This document shows, piece after piece, positions 35,251 through 44,292 of a DNA stretch of 64,000 nt. How positions within the stretch are numbered: the first letter of the stretch is position 1; each line of letters starts with the position of its first letter. This stretch comes from an uncultured bacterium (lineage in GTDB: Bacteria; Cyanobacteriota; Vampirovibrionia; Gastranaerophilales; Gastranaerophilaceae). Location: contig CACZFL010000006.1 of NCBI GenBank assembly GCA_902780525.1, positions 32,650-96,649 of the forward strand, given 5' to 3'. A program made the translations under genes and the position numbers. Below the pieces are notes generated by a model. The model did not search any database, was not told where the DNA came from, and saw only the letters and a list, made by a program, of their open reading frames with translations.

Positions 35251-35835
35251 ATGAACAATATTCCCGATATAGCAAAAGAAGAACTGACAAAGTTATTAAA
35301 CGGTAACAAGAACTTTATTGCAGGGAAACCGACTGCAAAAAATATGTGCTTAAAAACACTACAAAGTCTTGCACTTTATCAAGAACCTTATGCTTGTGTT
35401 CTTAGTTGCTCTGATTCTCGTGTTGTACCAGAGATAATTTTTGATTGTGGAATAGGTGAACTTTTCGTAGTAAGGGTTGCAGGTATAGCAGTAGGTCCGA
35501 ATGTTCAGGAAAGTATTGAATATGCAGTTAAGAAGTTGCACGTTCCGCTTTTAATCCTCTTAGGACACGATGACTGTGGAGTTATGAAGTATGCAAACGA
35601 ACAGTATCCAAATATGCCAGAGCATTTTCAATCTATTCTTAAATCCGTTTACCCAGTCATAGATGGAGTTGGCAAGTTTGACTGTAATAATGAGTTTGCA
35701 CGGAAGCATACACTCTGGGTAGAAGATTATCTTATGAAAAACTCAACCATAATAAAGGACACCGTAGAGAATAATAAACTCTACATAGCAAAATGCCACT
35801 TCGATCACAATACGGGAGAAGTTTCTCTCCTTTAA
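35251..35835 (+). CDS. Beta-class carbonic anhydrase
   Basis: 194 residues; hydrates CO2 to bicarbonate. Zinc ligands are C53 in VLSCSDSR (with the D55/R57 dyad), and His and Cys in LLGHDDCGVM. GELFVVRVAG is the family strand. Length is short but normal for the bacterial small type. RBS GAGGAG overlaps the end of the upstream fusion gene, so both are one transcript. Cargo of the island, presumably a metabolic accessory. Confidence 0.93.
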   Translation: MNNIPDIAKEELTKLLNGNKNFIAGKPTAKNMCLKTLQSLALYQEPYACVLSCSDSRVVPEIIFDCGIGELFVVRVAGIAVGPNVQESIEYAVKKLHVPLLILLGHDDCGVMKYANEQYPNMPEHFQSILKSVYPVIDGVGKFDCNNEFARKHTLWVEDYLMKNSTIIKDTVENNKLYIAKCHFDHNTGEVSLL

Positions 35836-35906
35836 GCAGTTTTTATTACAGCTTATGTAAAAGACCAAATCTGAGGTGCCCCAGACACTCTGTATCGCAT
35901 TCTGAA

Positions 35907-35940
35907 GGGCGGTGTAATGATTTACACCCCGTCGTTTTTT
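35907..35940 (+). terminator. Terminator after carbonic anhydrase
   Basis: GGTGTAA and TTACACC arms with a short loop and G/C flanks, then GTCGTTTTTT. Confidence 0.75.
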
Positions 35941-36042
35941 CAAAAGAAGTTTTTTCTGCAAAAAAATCTGAAATCGTTTTTTATAAAAATCACTCCCGTT
36001 TTCTAATTAAAGTAAGAGAGTAAAACAGAAGGAGAAGAGAAG

Positions 36043-36348
36043 ATGATTTTAGATGAATATGTTATTTCGGGAGTAGTTACTAAGCCAGAAACTAAAGAAC
36101 TAAAAAAGATGTTCAAGAAAAACAAGAAGAAGGCTAAGTCGGTAACTGTAGAGTATTACCTGAACACCTGTACCATTGTTGAGATGATACAGGAATTGAA
36201 ACTCCTCACCCAAGTTGCTGCAGATGTGTTTGGGTATGACTTTCCTATTTCGGAACCTATATTAGTTGGGGAAGAGATAGGCGATGTAAGCAGGAGAATA
36301 AATATAAAACTGCACGATAATGTTACAGAGTTGGAATGGAAGGCATAA
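36043..36348 (+). CDS. Small hypothetical island protein
   Basis: 101 residues (MILDEYVISGVVTKPETKELKK...), not recognised. A basic segment (KKMFKKNKKKAKSV) lies at 24-37. There is a strong AGAAGGAGAAGAG ribosome site. It stands alone between terminator-like structures; the next island genes at 36489 and 36900 have similar sites and may share regulation. Confidence 0.7.
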   Translation: MILDEYVISGVVTKPETKELKKMFKKNKKKAKSVTVEYYLNTCTIVEMIQELKLLTQVAADVFGYDFPISEPILVGEEIGDVSRRINIKLHDNVTELEWKA

Positions 36349-36488
36349 AAACTCTATTAAGGGTTGTATATTTGCCGAACCGTTTATATCAGTTCTAAAC
36401 ACACTAAGGGAAATGGAAAAAGGATAAAAAAGAAGCCTTTCCTAAAAAGGGTAAATGTTGCAGAAAAAAATACAAAAGGAGAAAAACG

Positions 36489-36806
36489 ATGTTATTAGAA
36501 ACAAAAGACATTACAGAAGAAATGCAGATGGAAAAAAGAGGAGAGATTATATCTTTCCTAGAAAATGCCAAGGAACGGGCAAAATGGTTAGGTGTAGAGT
36601 GTAAATCTACCATAGATGACTTGATTTACTCTATCTCTAACCTAAGAGATGTTACAGCACTGATAGGAGATACTAATGTCGACTATGGCATCAAAGTTGT
36701 TTTAACGATAGAAAACGATGAACTGGACCCGAATGCTTTCAGCATCATATTAAAGCTTTATGACGAAATAGAACCCGTATTTAATCAAGAACTAATAGTA
36801 CCGTAA
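36489..36806 (+). CDS. Small hypothetical island protein
   Basis: 105 residues, acidic (MLLETKDITEEMQMEKRGEI...), helical N-terminal half, not recognised. Ribosome site AAAGGAG 8 bases before the ATG. The end includes DPNAFSIILKLYDEIEPVF. No catalytic motif seen. Resembles the 101-residue neighbour in size and acidic C-terminal strands, but similarity is too low to call paralogs. Confidence 0.7.
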   Translation: MLLETKDITEEMQMEKRGEIISFLENAKERAKWLGVECKSTIDDLIYSISNLRDVTALIGDTNVDYGIKVVLTIENDELDPNAFSIILKLYDEIEPVFNQELIVP

Positions 36807-36830
36807 TCTTTTTGACAATAAAGTAGGAGG

Positions 36831-36869
36831 AAGACCCTTCTGGTACTTATGCTGGTGGGGTCTTTTATT
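36831..36869 (+). terminator. Terminator before the 36900 gene
   Basis: AAGACCC and GGGTCTT arms, followed by TTATTT. Confidence 0.65.
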
Positions 36870-36899
36870 TAGGGGTAGGTAAAACTAAAGGAGATAAAA

Positions 36900-37370
36900 A
36901 TGAATAAATATAGAGTAGAAAAACATCTGCTAGAGAAACTCAAATCTGCGTATGACAAATACGACTATACTTTAATAAAAAAATACATATCAAAAAATGT
37001 AACCTTTGACTCTATTTGGGTACTTGATGACATAACAAACAGGGCAGAATATTCCGTCTATATGAAAAAGAAACTAAATACAATGAAAAAACGGGGTACC
37101 AAAAACGAGTTAAAAATAATGTATGAACGGAATAGTGGAAGACCTCACCTCGTTATACTGAATCCTAAAACACCAGAAGGAAGAAATGGCTGTTTCACGC
37201 TTGAAGAAGACAATAACAAAATAACTGCTATTCACTTAACTCCTGCACAATTCTTTGAACCATTAGAGGACAGGATACCATTTTTTGTGTGGATCCGGAG
37301 AAAGATTAAGTCGATATTTTACAATAGTTACATTTTTAAATACCTAAAATCTTTTGAAAAACTCTTTTAA
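36900..37370 (+). CDS. Hypothetical protein, possible NTF2/SnoaL-like fold
   Basis: 156 residues. YDKYDYTLIKKYISKNVTFD, then SIWVLDDITNRAEYSVYMKK, resembles the helix-plus-strand opening of SnoaL/NTF2-like proteins (a 'which distance does the polypeptide cover and then screen for charge' core), with GRPHLVILNP and GCFTLEEDNNKITAIHL as later strands. The C-terminal 40 residues are basic. Function unknown. RBS AAAGGAGAT. It lies 68 bases upstream of hsdR and may share its transcript. Confidence 0.6.
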   Translation: MNKYRVEKHLLEKLKSAYDKYDYTLIKKYISKNVTFDSIWVLDDITNRAEYSVYMKKKLNTMKKRGTKNELKIMYERNSGRPHLVILNPKTPEGRNGCFTLEEDNNKITAIHLTPAQFFEPLEDRIPFFVWIRRKIKSIFYNSYIFKYLKSFEKLF

Positions 37371-37437
37371 CAATAGATATATACTTTCTACTTAGGTGCA
37401 TTTCATGATACAATCTTCGTAAAAACATAGGAGTTTT

Positions 37438-39828
37438 ATGAATAAAAAAGATTTATCAGAAAGAGATATTTGTACCAAGTTTATTACTCCTGCAATAGTA
37501 AAAGCAGGTTGGGATAAAAATACACAAATCCGTGAGGAAGTTTCTTTTACGGCAGGTAAAGTTATCGTAAGGGGCAAACTTGTTTCCCGCGGGAAACAGA
37601 AACGTGCTGATTATATTCTTTATTATAAAAACAATATTCCGATTGCAGTTGTTGAAGCAAAAGATAATAATCATTCAGTAGGTGCTGGCATGCAGCAGGC
37701 AATCGGTTATGCAGAAACTCTGGATATTCCGTTTGTATTTACTTCTAACGGAGATGCTTTTTTATTCCACGATAGAACTGTGAATTTGGGTAAAAAAGAA
37801 GTTGAGTTAACTTTAGAACAATTTCCTTCTCCTACAACTCTGTGGGAAAAGTATAAAAAGTTTAAAGGTATAGAAGAACCAGAAGTTGAAGAGATTTATA
37901 CCCAAAGTTATTATAAAGACGCAAGCGGTAAAGAACCAAGATATTATCAGAGAATTGCTATCAATAGAGCAGTAGAAGCAATTGTTAAAGGACAAGATAG
38001 AGTTCTGCTTGTTATGGCCACAGGTACGGGGAAGACCCTTGTGGCTTTTCAGATTATTTGGAGATTATGGAAGGCTAAAACGAAGAAAAGAATTCTATTC
38101 TTAGCAGACAGAAACATTTTAGTTGACCAAACTAAGAGCCAAGACTTTGCTCCGTTTGGTGATAAAATGACTAAAATTACTAAAAGACAGATTGATAAAT
38201 CTTACGAAATCTACCTTGCTTTGTACCAGGGATTAACGGGTAATGACGAAGATAAAGATGCATATAAACAGTTCTCTCCAGATTTCTTTGATTTAGTTGT
38301 AATAGACGAGTGCCATAGAGGCAGTGCAAAGGAAGACTCTGCATGGAGAGAAGTTCTTGATTACTTTAGTTCGGCTACACATTTAGGTTTAACTGCAACA
38401 CCAAAAGAAACAAAGGATGTTTCAAATATTGAATACTTTGGTGAACCGATTTATACATACTCACTTAAACAAGGTATAGAAGACGGTTTCCTTGCTCCTT
38501 ATAAGGTTATCAGACCTCTTTTAAATATTGATCTTGACGGTTTAAAACTAAAAGAAGGAACGATTGATAAATACGGCAACGAAGTTCCGAATGAAGAATT
38601 TAATGTGAAAGATTTTGACAAACGGATTGTAGTTGATGAGAGAACAGAACTTGTTGCCAAACGTATTACACAGTATCTTAAAAAGAATAACCGATACGAT
38701 AAAACCATTGTTTTCTGTGTAGATATAGACCATGCAAACAGAATGAGGCAGGCTCTTGTGAATGAAAATCCTGATATGGTTGCAGAGAATTCCAAGTATG
38801 TAATGCAGATTACGGGTGATAATGAAGACGGCAAACGGGAGTTGGATAACTTTATTGACCCAGAATCGACTTATCCCGTAATTGCAACAACCTCAAAACT
38901 TATGACAACGGGTGTTGATGCAAAGACTTGCAAACTAATTGTTTTAGATAGCAACATAAATTCTATGACAGAGTTTAAGCAAATTATCGGTCGTGGAACG
39001 CGTTTAAGACCTGATTATGGTAAATGGTATTTTACTATTCTTGATTTTAGAGGTGTAACAAGACTATTTGAAGATAAAGACTTTGACGGAGAACCTGTTC
39101 AAATAAAAGAAGTGAATGAGGGAGAAGAACTTGCTGATGATAAGCAAACCCAGGAAGAAGTTGAACAACTGATAGAAGAACTTCCTGAAGATGAAACTGT
39201 TGTTGATTTGCCACCTGATATTAACATAACAGAACTTGAAAATCCGACACGGAAGTTTTATGTAAACGGTATTGAAGTTGTTCAGGTCGGAGAACGTGTT
39301 CAGTATTATGGCAATGACGGGAAACTTATTACGGAAAGTCTTGTTGATTATACGAAGAAGAACCTCAAGGCACAGTTTGCTACACTTAACGATTTTATTA
39401 AGAAGTGGTCAGAATCCGAGAAGAAAACAGCAATTATCAAAGAACTTGAAGAACAAGGAATAATGTTCGCGGAACTTGCAGATGAGGTCAAGCAAAATAC
39501 GGGTAAAGACCTGAGTATATTTGATTTAATCTGCCATGTAACCTTTGATATGCCGCCACTTTCAAGAAAAGAACGGGCAGAAAATGTTAAAAAACGAAAT
39601 TACTTCGGTAAATATTCAGAGAAAGCACGGGCAATCCTGAATGCTATAATTGACAAGTTTGCCGATGACGGAATAATGGAAATCGAAAGTAGGGAAATCT
39701 TGAAATTCCAGCCGTTTGATTCTTTCGGAACACCATATGAGATAATTAAAGAGTTTGGTGGAAAAGATAAGTACGAAGAAGCAATCCGTGAACTTGAAAG
39801 AGAATTATTTAGTGATGAGGTAGCATAA
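37438..39828 (+). CDS. hsdR: Type I restriction enzyme R subunit
   Basis: 796 residues; ATP-driven translocase and nuclease that cuts unmodified DNA. The N-terminal nuclease region ends in ADYILYYKNN and PIAVVEAKD (D-x-n-E-x-K). Helicase motif I is MATGTGKTLVAFQ near residue 195 and motif II is VIDECHRG near 290. LGLTATPKE and QIIGRGTRLRPD (motif VI) follow. Domain order matches EcoR-type HsdR, with a C-terminal EcoEI-like region. Ends TAATG on the next gene. The operon is hsdR, an extra membrane gene, hsdM, hsdS. Confidence 0.95.
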   Translation: MNKKDLSERDICTKFITPAIVKAGWDKNTQIREEVSFTAGKVIVRGKLVSRGKQKRADYILYYKNNIPIAVVEAKDNNHSVGAGMQQAIGYAETLDIPFVFTSNGDAFLFHDRTVNLGKKEVELTLEQFPSPTTLWEKYKKFKGIEEPEVEEIYTQSYYKDASGKEPRYYQRIAINRAVEAIVKGQDRVLLVMATGTGKTLVAFQIIWRLWKAKTKKRILFLADRNILVDQTKSQDFAPFGDKMTKITKRQIDKSYEIYLALYQGLTGNDEDKDAYKQFSPDFFDLVVIDECHRGSAKEDSAWREVLDYFSSATHLGLTATPKETKDVSNIEYFGEPIYTYSLKQGIEDGFLAPYKVIRPLLNIDLDGLKLKEGTIDKYGNEVPNEEFNVKDFDKRIVVDERTELVAKRITQYLKKNNRYDKTIVFCVDIDHANRMRQALVNENPDMVAENSKYVMQITGDNEDGKRELDNFIDPESTYPVIATTSKLMTTGVDAKTCKLIVLDSNINSMTEFKQIIGRGTRLRPDYGKWYFTILDFRGVTRLFEDKDFDGEPVQIKEVNEGEELADDKQTQEEVEQLIEELPEDETVVDLPPDINITELENPTRKFYVNGIEVVQVGERVQYYGNDGKLITESLVDYTKKNLKAQFATLNDFIKKWSESEKKTAIIKELEEQGIMFAELADEVKQNTGKDLSIFDLICHVTFDMPPLSRKERAENVKKRNYFGKYSEKARAILNAIIDKFADDGIMEIESREILKFQPFDSFGTPYEIIKEFGGKDKYEEAIRELERELFSDEVA

Positions 39829-40340
39829 TGTGTGTTGATTGGCAATTAACTTTTAATGGATTAACAGGATTATCAACCTTTGCAATGGCTATTATTGCTG
39901 GGTTTGCATTAAATACTTGGAAAAACGAAGTTAAATTTCAAAAAAGATTAGAAATGTATGATAAATTATACTTGTTGTTTTTTAAAATCGAAAGTTTTTT
40001 AGACAATATAGGAATTATTTATTCAAGAGAAGGTGAGTTGTATTGTAACAACCAAATTACATCATTTTCATCAGAGATTGCTTTGTTTAAATCGAAAGTC
40101 AAAATAATCAACGATAAAGATTTGCTTAAAGACGTAGAATTTTGTTTTACGAATATTCAAAAAGGATTTGCTTTTGGTGATTCTGAGGAACTAGAAAATG
40201 GTAATATTAGAGTTACTTATCAGTATGAACCATTTATTCAAAAATACATACATGATAACGACTTTAGGAACAATGTAAAAACAGCGATATCAAAAATTCT
40301 AAATCTCTGTGAAACTAAACAACAAAAACTATATAAATAG
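39828..40340 (+). CDS. Membrane-anchored hypothetical protein inserted in the type I R-M operon
   Basis: 170 residues; its ATG overlaps the stop of hsdR by one base and it ends 9 bases before hsdM, so it is certainly cotranslated with the R-M genes. One membrane helix at 12-30 (LTGLSTFAMAIIAGFALNTW) is followed by WKNEVKFQKRLEMYDKLY, a helical cytosolic part without known motifs. Small membrane proteins of this type occur in defense loci as sensors or effectors; here the role is inference. It is not a known R-M subunit. Confidence 0.78.
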   Translation: MCVDWQLTFNGLTGLSTFAMAIIAGFALNTWKNEVKFQKRLEMYDKLYLLFFKIESFLDNIGIIYSREGELYCNNQITSFSSEIALFKSKVKIINDKDLLKDVEFCFTNIQKGFAFGDSEELENGNIRVTYQYEPFIQKYIHDNDFRNNVKTAISKILNLCETKQQKLYK

Positions 40341-40348
40341 GAGTTACA

Positions 40349-41803
40349 ATGCCAAATATATCAAGTGTAATAAAAGCAATTCAGGACATAATGAGAAAAG
40401 ATACGGGTGTTGATGGTGATGCTCAAAGGCTTTCTCAGATTGTTTGGATGTTATTTTTAAAGATTTTTGCCGATAAGGAAGAAGAGGCAGAGATTATGAG
40501 TGATGATTATACTTCACCTCTTGAAGAAAAATACCGTTGGCAGACCTGGGCAAAAGACGATGAAGGTATGACGGGAGATGAACTTATTGACTTTATCAAT
40601 AATGACTTATTCCCGTATTTACAAAATCTTGAAAATGATTCCGATAAACGAGCCTTTATTATTAAGAATATCTTTCAGGACACTTATAACTATATGAAAT
40701 CAGGTACTTTGCTTCGTCAGGTAATAAATAAGATTAATGAGATAGACTTTAATTCAAGTGAAGACAGACACCTGTTTAACGATATCTATGAACAACTTTT
40801 ACAGAGTTTACAATCAGCGGGTAATGCAGGGGAATATTATACCCCTCGTGCTGTTACACAGTTTATAGTCGATAAGATTGATCCAAAACTTACAGAAAAA
40901 GTTTTGGATCCGGCATGTGGTACAGGTGGATTTTTGGCTTGTTCTATTGAGCACTTGAAAAAGCAGATTCAAAGAACAGAGGACGGGGAAACTTTGAATA
41001 ATAATATCTTTGGAATAGAGAAGAAACCGCTTCCACACCAACTTTGTACAACAAATATGATTTTGCACGGTATTGATACTCCGATAAATATCAGACGTGA
41101 TAATACTCTGTCAAAACCGATAAACAATATTTCACCTGCTGACAGAGTTGATTGTATAGTAACCAACCCACCGTTTGGCGGAATTGAAGAAGACGGGATT
41201 GAAAGTAACTTCCCGTCTGCATACAGAACAAAAGAAACAGCAGATTTGTTCTTGCTGTATATAATAGCAATGCTAAAACCGCAGGGCAGATGTGGTGTAG
41301 TTCTTCCAGACGGGGCGCTATTCGGTGAAGGTGTTAAAACGAGAATAAAAGAAAAACTTATGGCAGAGTGTAATTTACATACTGTTATAAGACTTCCTAA
41401 GAGTGTATTTGCACCTTATACTTCAATTAATACGAACCTTCTGTTCTTCACTAAAGGTGAACCGACTCGTGAAACCTGGTTTTACAGACTTGATATGCCA
41501 GAGGGGTATAAAAACTTCTCAAAGACTAAACCTATGAAGCGAGAACACTTGAACCCTGTTGACGAATGGTGGAACGATAGAAAAGAGATTGAAATTGATG
41601 GTTTCTTTAAATCTAAAAAATATTCGATTGACGAGATAAAAGAACGCAATTATAATCTTGATTTGTGTGGTTACCCGTACGAGGAGGAAGAAGTGCTGCC
41701 GCCTATGGAACTGCTTGAAAACTATCAAAAGCAGAGGGCTGAAATAGATAAAAATATTGATGATGTTTTGGCTCAGATTAAATCTATGTTAGAGGTCAAG
41801 TAG
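40349..41803 (+). CDS. hsdM: Type I restriction-modification methylase (M subunit)
   Basis: 484 residues; N6-adenine methyltransferase. SAM-binding motif VLDPACGTGGFLACS and catalytic NPPFGG (N-P-P-F) are visible. The helical N-terminal domain (MRKDTGVDGDAQRLSQIVWMLF) is typical of HsdM. RBS TAGGAGTT. It ends with TAG immediately before the ATG of hsdS. Confidence 0.96.
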   Translation: MPNISSVIKAIQDIMRKDTGVDGDAQRLSQIVWMLFLKIFADKEEEAEIMSDDYTSPLEEKYRWQTWAKDDEGMTGDELIDFINNDLFPYLQNLENDSDKRAFIIKNIFQDTYNYMKSGTLLRQVINKINEIDFNSSEDRHLFNDIYEQLLQSLQSAGNAGEYYTPRAVTQFIVDKIDPKLTEKVLDPACGTGGFLACSIEHLKKQIQRTEDGETLNNNIFGIEKKPLPHQLCTTNMILHGIDTPINIRRDNTLSKPINNISPADRVDCIVTNPPFGGIEEDGIESNFPSAYRTKETADLFLLYIIAMLKPQGRCGVVLPDGALFGEGVKTRIKEKLMAECNLHTVIRLPKSVFAPYTSINTNLLFFTKGEPTRETWFYRLDMPEGYKNFSKTKPMKREHLNPVDEWWNDRKEIEIDGFFKSKKYSIDEIKERNYNLDLCGYPYEEEEVLPPMELLENYQKQRAEIDKNIDDVLAQIKSMLEVK

Positions 41804-43294
41804 ATGAAAGCAGAAACTTTAAAAAAGGCTATATTACAATATGCAATGCAGGGAAAACTGGTTGAACAAAACCCGTCAGACGAACCTGCACCAATTCTGC
41901 TTGAAAGAATTAAGGCTGAAAAAGAGCAACTGATTAAAGATGGTAAAATCAAAAAAGAAAAACCTCTACCCCCGATTACAGAAGACGAAATGCCATTTGA
42001 ACTACCTAAGGGTTGGATTTGTGAACGATTAGGTTCAATATTAGAAATAGCAAGAGGCGGTTCTCCTCGACCTATACAAGATTATTTAACAAACTCTCCT
42101 GATGGTTTAAATTGGATTAAAATCGGAGATTCCGATAAAGGTGGTAAATATATAAACTCAACAAAAGAGAAAATTACAAAAGAAGGTTTGCATAAAACAC
42201 GATATGTAAAAAAAGGAGATTTTTTGTTATCAAATTCAATGAGTTTTGGCAGACCGTACATTTTAAATATTGACGGGTGTATTCATGACGGATGGCTTGT
42301 TCTGTCAAACATTGAAAAATGTTTCGTAAAAGACTTTCTATATTACTTATTAAGTTCTTACTATATATATCAGCAGTTTTGTGGAAGTGTAAGTGGTGCT
42401 GTTGTAAAAAATTTAAATACGGATAAGGTTTCAAATGCAATAGTTTGCATTCCACCACTTGCAGAACAGGAAAGAATTGTTGAGAAGTTGGAGCAGATAC
42501 TTCCGCTTGTTGAAGAATACGGGAAGAATGAAGAAAAACTTTCTAAACTCAATTTCACCTTACCCGATAAGATTAAACAATCTATCCTGCAACATGCAGT
42601 TCAGGGTAAATTAGTTCCACAGAACCCATCAGACGAACCTGCCTCCGAACTCCTAAAACGAATAAAAGCCGAAAAAGAACAACTAATCAAAGACGGCAAA
42701 ATCAAAAAAGAAAAACCTTTACCTCCAATCACGGAAGATGAAATACCTTATGAACTGCCAAAAGGTTGGGAATGGGTAAGATTTCAAGATATTACCAAAG
42801 TTTTAACATGTGGTTATGCAAGTACACCACAGTATTATGAACAAGGTCGAATTTTTCTTTCTGCAAAAAATGTAAAACCGTACAAATTTATGCCAGAAAA
42901 CCATAAGTTTATTTCTGAAGGTCTTTATCAAACTTTAATTCAAAATGGAAAGCCTGAAAAAGACGATATTCTGATGACAAGAGTTGGGGCTGGTATTGGA
43001 GAATCCGCAATAATAGACAGAGATTTGGATTTTGCAATATATGTAAGTTTAACATTAATTAAATTGTTTAAAGAAGATATTAATCCAAAGTATATTTTGC
43101 ATTGGCTAAACTCTCCATACGGAACAGAAAAAGCAACAAAACATACATTTGGAAAGGGATGCTCTCAAGGAAATTTGAATGTTAATCAAGTTCGCGCTTT
43201 TGTTATTCCTATACCGCCACTTGCCGAACAACAACGGATCGTCACCAAAGTCGAAGAACTATTAATGGTTGTGGATAAATTAAATGAACACTAA
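41804..43294 (+). CDS. hsdS: Type I restriction-modification specificity subunit (S)
   Basis: 496 residues; determines the bipartite DNA target. Two target-recognition domains (about 72-225 and 323-475) are separated by conserved coiled-coil regions. Each half is preceded by an almost identical 66-residue block (residues 6-71 and 257-322) and followed by IPPLAEQERIVEKLEQ and IPPLAEQQRIVTKVEE. The repeat blocks agree at 55 of 66 residues, although their codons differ. The gene starts directly after hsdM. The tail is short. No second, silent S gene was seen nearby. Confidence 0.94.
   Translation: MKAETLKKAILQYAMQGKLVEQNPSDEPAPILLERIKAEKEQLIKDGKIKKEKPLPPITEDEMPFELPKGWICERLGSILEIARGGSPRPIQDYLTNSPDGLNWIKIGDSDKGGKYINSTKEKITKEGLHKTRYVKKGDFLLSNSMSFGRPYILNIDGCIHDGWLVLSNIEKCFVKDFLYYLLSSYYIYQQFCGSVSGAVVKNLNTDKVSNAIVCIPPLAEQERIVEKLEQILPLVEEYGKNEEKLSKLNFTLPDKIKQSILQHAVQGKLVPQNPSDEPASELLKRIKAEKEQLIKDGKIKKEKPLPPITEDEIPYELPKGWEWVRFQDITKVLTCGYASTPQYYEQGRIFLSAKNVKPYKFMPENHKFISEGLYQTLIQNGKPEKDDILMTRVGAGIGESAIIDRDLDFAIYVSLTLIKLFKEDINPKYILHWLNSPYGTEKATKHTFGKGCSQGNLNVNQVRAFVIPIPPLAEQQRIVTKVEELLMVVDKLNEH
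41819..42016 (+). repeat. hsdS internal repeat, first copy
   Basis: Encodes residues 6-71 of HsdS. Its core (28 residues from R-I-K-A-E-K) is identical to the second copy at protein level while at least 15 of the 28 codons differ silently. Confidence 0.85.
42572..42769 (+). repeat. hsdS internal repeat, second copy
   Basis: Encodes residues 257-322 of HsdS; paired with the copy at 41819. Confidence 0.85.
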
Positions 43295-43347
43295 TCAGAC
43301 TATTATCTTCTAAATAAAACAGTTTTACAAAAGTAAGGAATAGTTTG

Positions 43348-43635
43348 TTAATCAATCCGTCGTTTTGCTTTTCGGTATGCACTTTCGTGGGCATCAATAG
43401 ATATAACTACTACGGTTTGGTCTTCTTCATCTATCCTAAATAAAATACGATAACCCTTCCCCCAGTCCATACCTCTTATATTCGACAAATCGCCCGATTT
43501 CGCACGTGAATTAGAATAGGGGTTCGTTTCTAATTTTTTTAACGAACGATATAAAATCTCTAAATTTTTTCCAGAGTGCTGTAGTTTTGGAATATCTTCA
43601 TCAAGCACGCTGTCTATGAACCTTACCTGATACAC
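43348..43635 (-). CDS. RelE/ParE-like toxin candidate
   Basis: 95 residues from a GTG with AGGGAAAGG 6 bases upstream; a TTG at 43653 is a weaker alternative. The fold pattern RFIDSVLDEDIPKL, then RSLKKLETNPYSNS, then GMDWGKGYRILFRIDEEDQTV and VVISIDAHESAYRK, resembles RelE/HigB-type ribosome-dependent mRNA interferases. The start lies inside the upstream MerR-like gene, giving a 35-base overlap and translational coupling. No standard RelE antitoxin is present; the MerR-like protein may take that role (inference). Confidence 0.6.
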   Translation of the reverse strand: MYQVRFIDSVLDEDIPKLQHSGKNLEILYRSLKKLETNPYSNSRAKSGDLSNIRGMDWGKGYRILFRIDEEDQTVVVISIDAHESAYRKAKRRID

Positions 43636-44161
43636 CAAAAACCTTTCCCTCAATATCTTTTAACGATACCATTTTACTTTTATCTTGTTTTTCTGCTTGT
43701 TCTATTCTTTCATTATATTTTTTTATTGCACTATTAATATCTTGTGTAATTGCACCAAAAGGAACGACATATGGCATAACAAGTTGTCCTCCACGGTTTG
43801 CGGCTAACCATTGGCTATATATATCATTAATTTCAGAAGATGGTGCACAAAGTACGTCTTTACCATTTGAGATAAGAACTAACTCTGATAAAGGTGATTT
43901 AAAATCAAAAGTGTTTCTTAAATAATTAACTGCTAGTTTTATATCTGCCAAACTTATTTTTGTACCTCTTAGATATGCAACTGTTTTTGCCTCTACAATA
44001 TCTTTAAAAGAGTACAGTCTTATTGTCCCCCTACCTTCTGATTTTAAAACACTAGGACAAACAAGTCCTTGCTTATCCCAAGAATTTAACTGAGCAATAG
44101 AGGCACCCGTCAAAGATGCTACAAAATTTGTATTAAATGCTATTTCATAATTTTTTGTCAT
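43601..44161 (-). CDS. MerR-like HTH protein with DUF433-like region (antitoxin candidate)
   Basis: 186 residues. N-terminal winged HTH: FVASLTGASIAQLNSWDKQG and the VCPSVLKSEGRGTIRLYSFK wing, followed by a helix-rich region (TKISLADIKLAVNYLRNTF) and ELVLISNGKDVLCAPSSE, which recalls DUF433/MerR fusions. First gene of a two-gene unit with the RelE-like gene. In the minus direction its promoter would lie in 44162-44290. Toxin-antitoxin pairing is inference. Confidence 0.6.
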   Translation of the reverse strand: MTKNYEIAFNTNFVASLTGASIAQLNSWDKQGLVCPSVLKSEGRGTIRLYSFKDIVEAKTVAYLRGTKISLADIKLAVNYLRNTFDFKSPLSELVLISNGKDVLCAPSSEINDIYSQWLAANRGGQLVMPYVVPFGAITQDINSAIKKYNERIEQAEKQDKSKMVSLKDIEGKVFGVSGKVHRQRA

Positions 44162-44292
44162 GACTTATATATTATAACTTATTGTTGAAGTTAAATCTAG
44201 CATATATTTAATGTATTTTGTATCGTAAGTTATGAATAAAAATGTGTGAAATGCTGAATTTATATTTGTTCGTAAAATCTTACCTTTGTAGG

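Noticed and set aside
41819..42769. hsdS duplicated blocks as phase-variation repeats
   Set aside because: DNA has diverged at many silent sites, so homologous inversion or deletion between copies is unlikely; no silent second S gene seen.
37438..43294. Orphan R-M degraded by frameshift
   Set aside because: hsdR, hsdM and hsdS are all full length with intact motifs and tight spacing.
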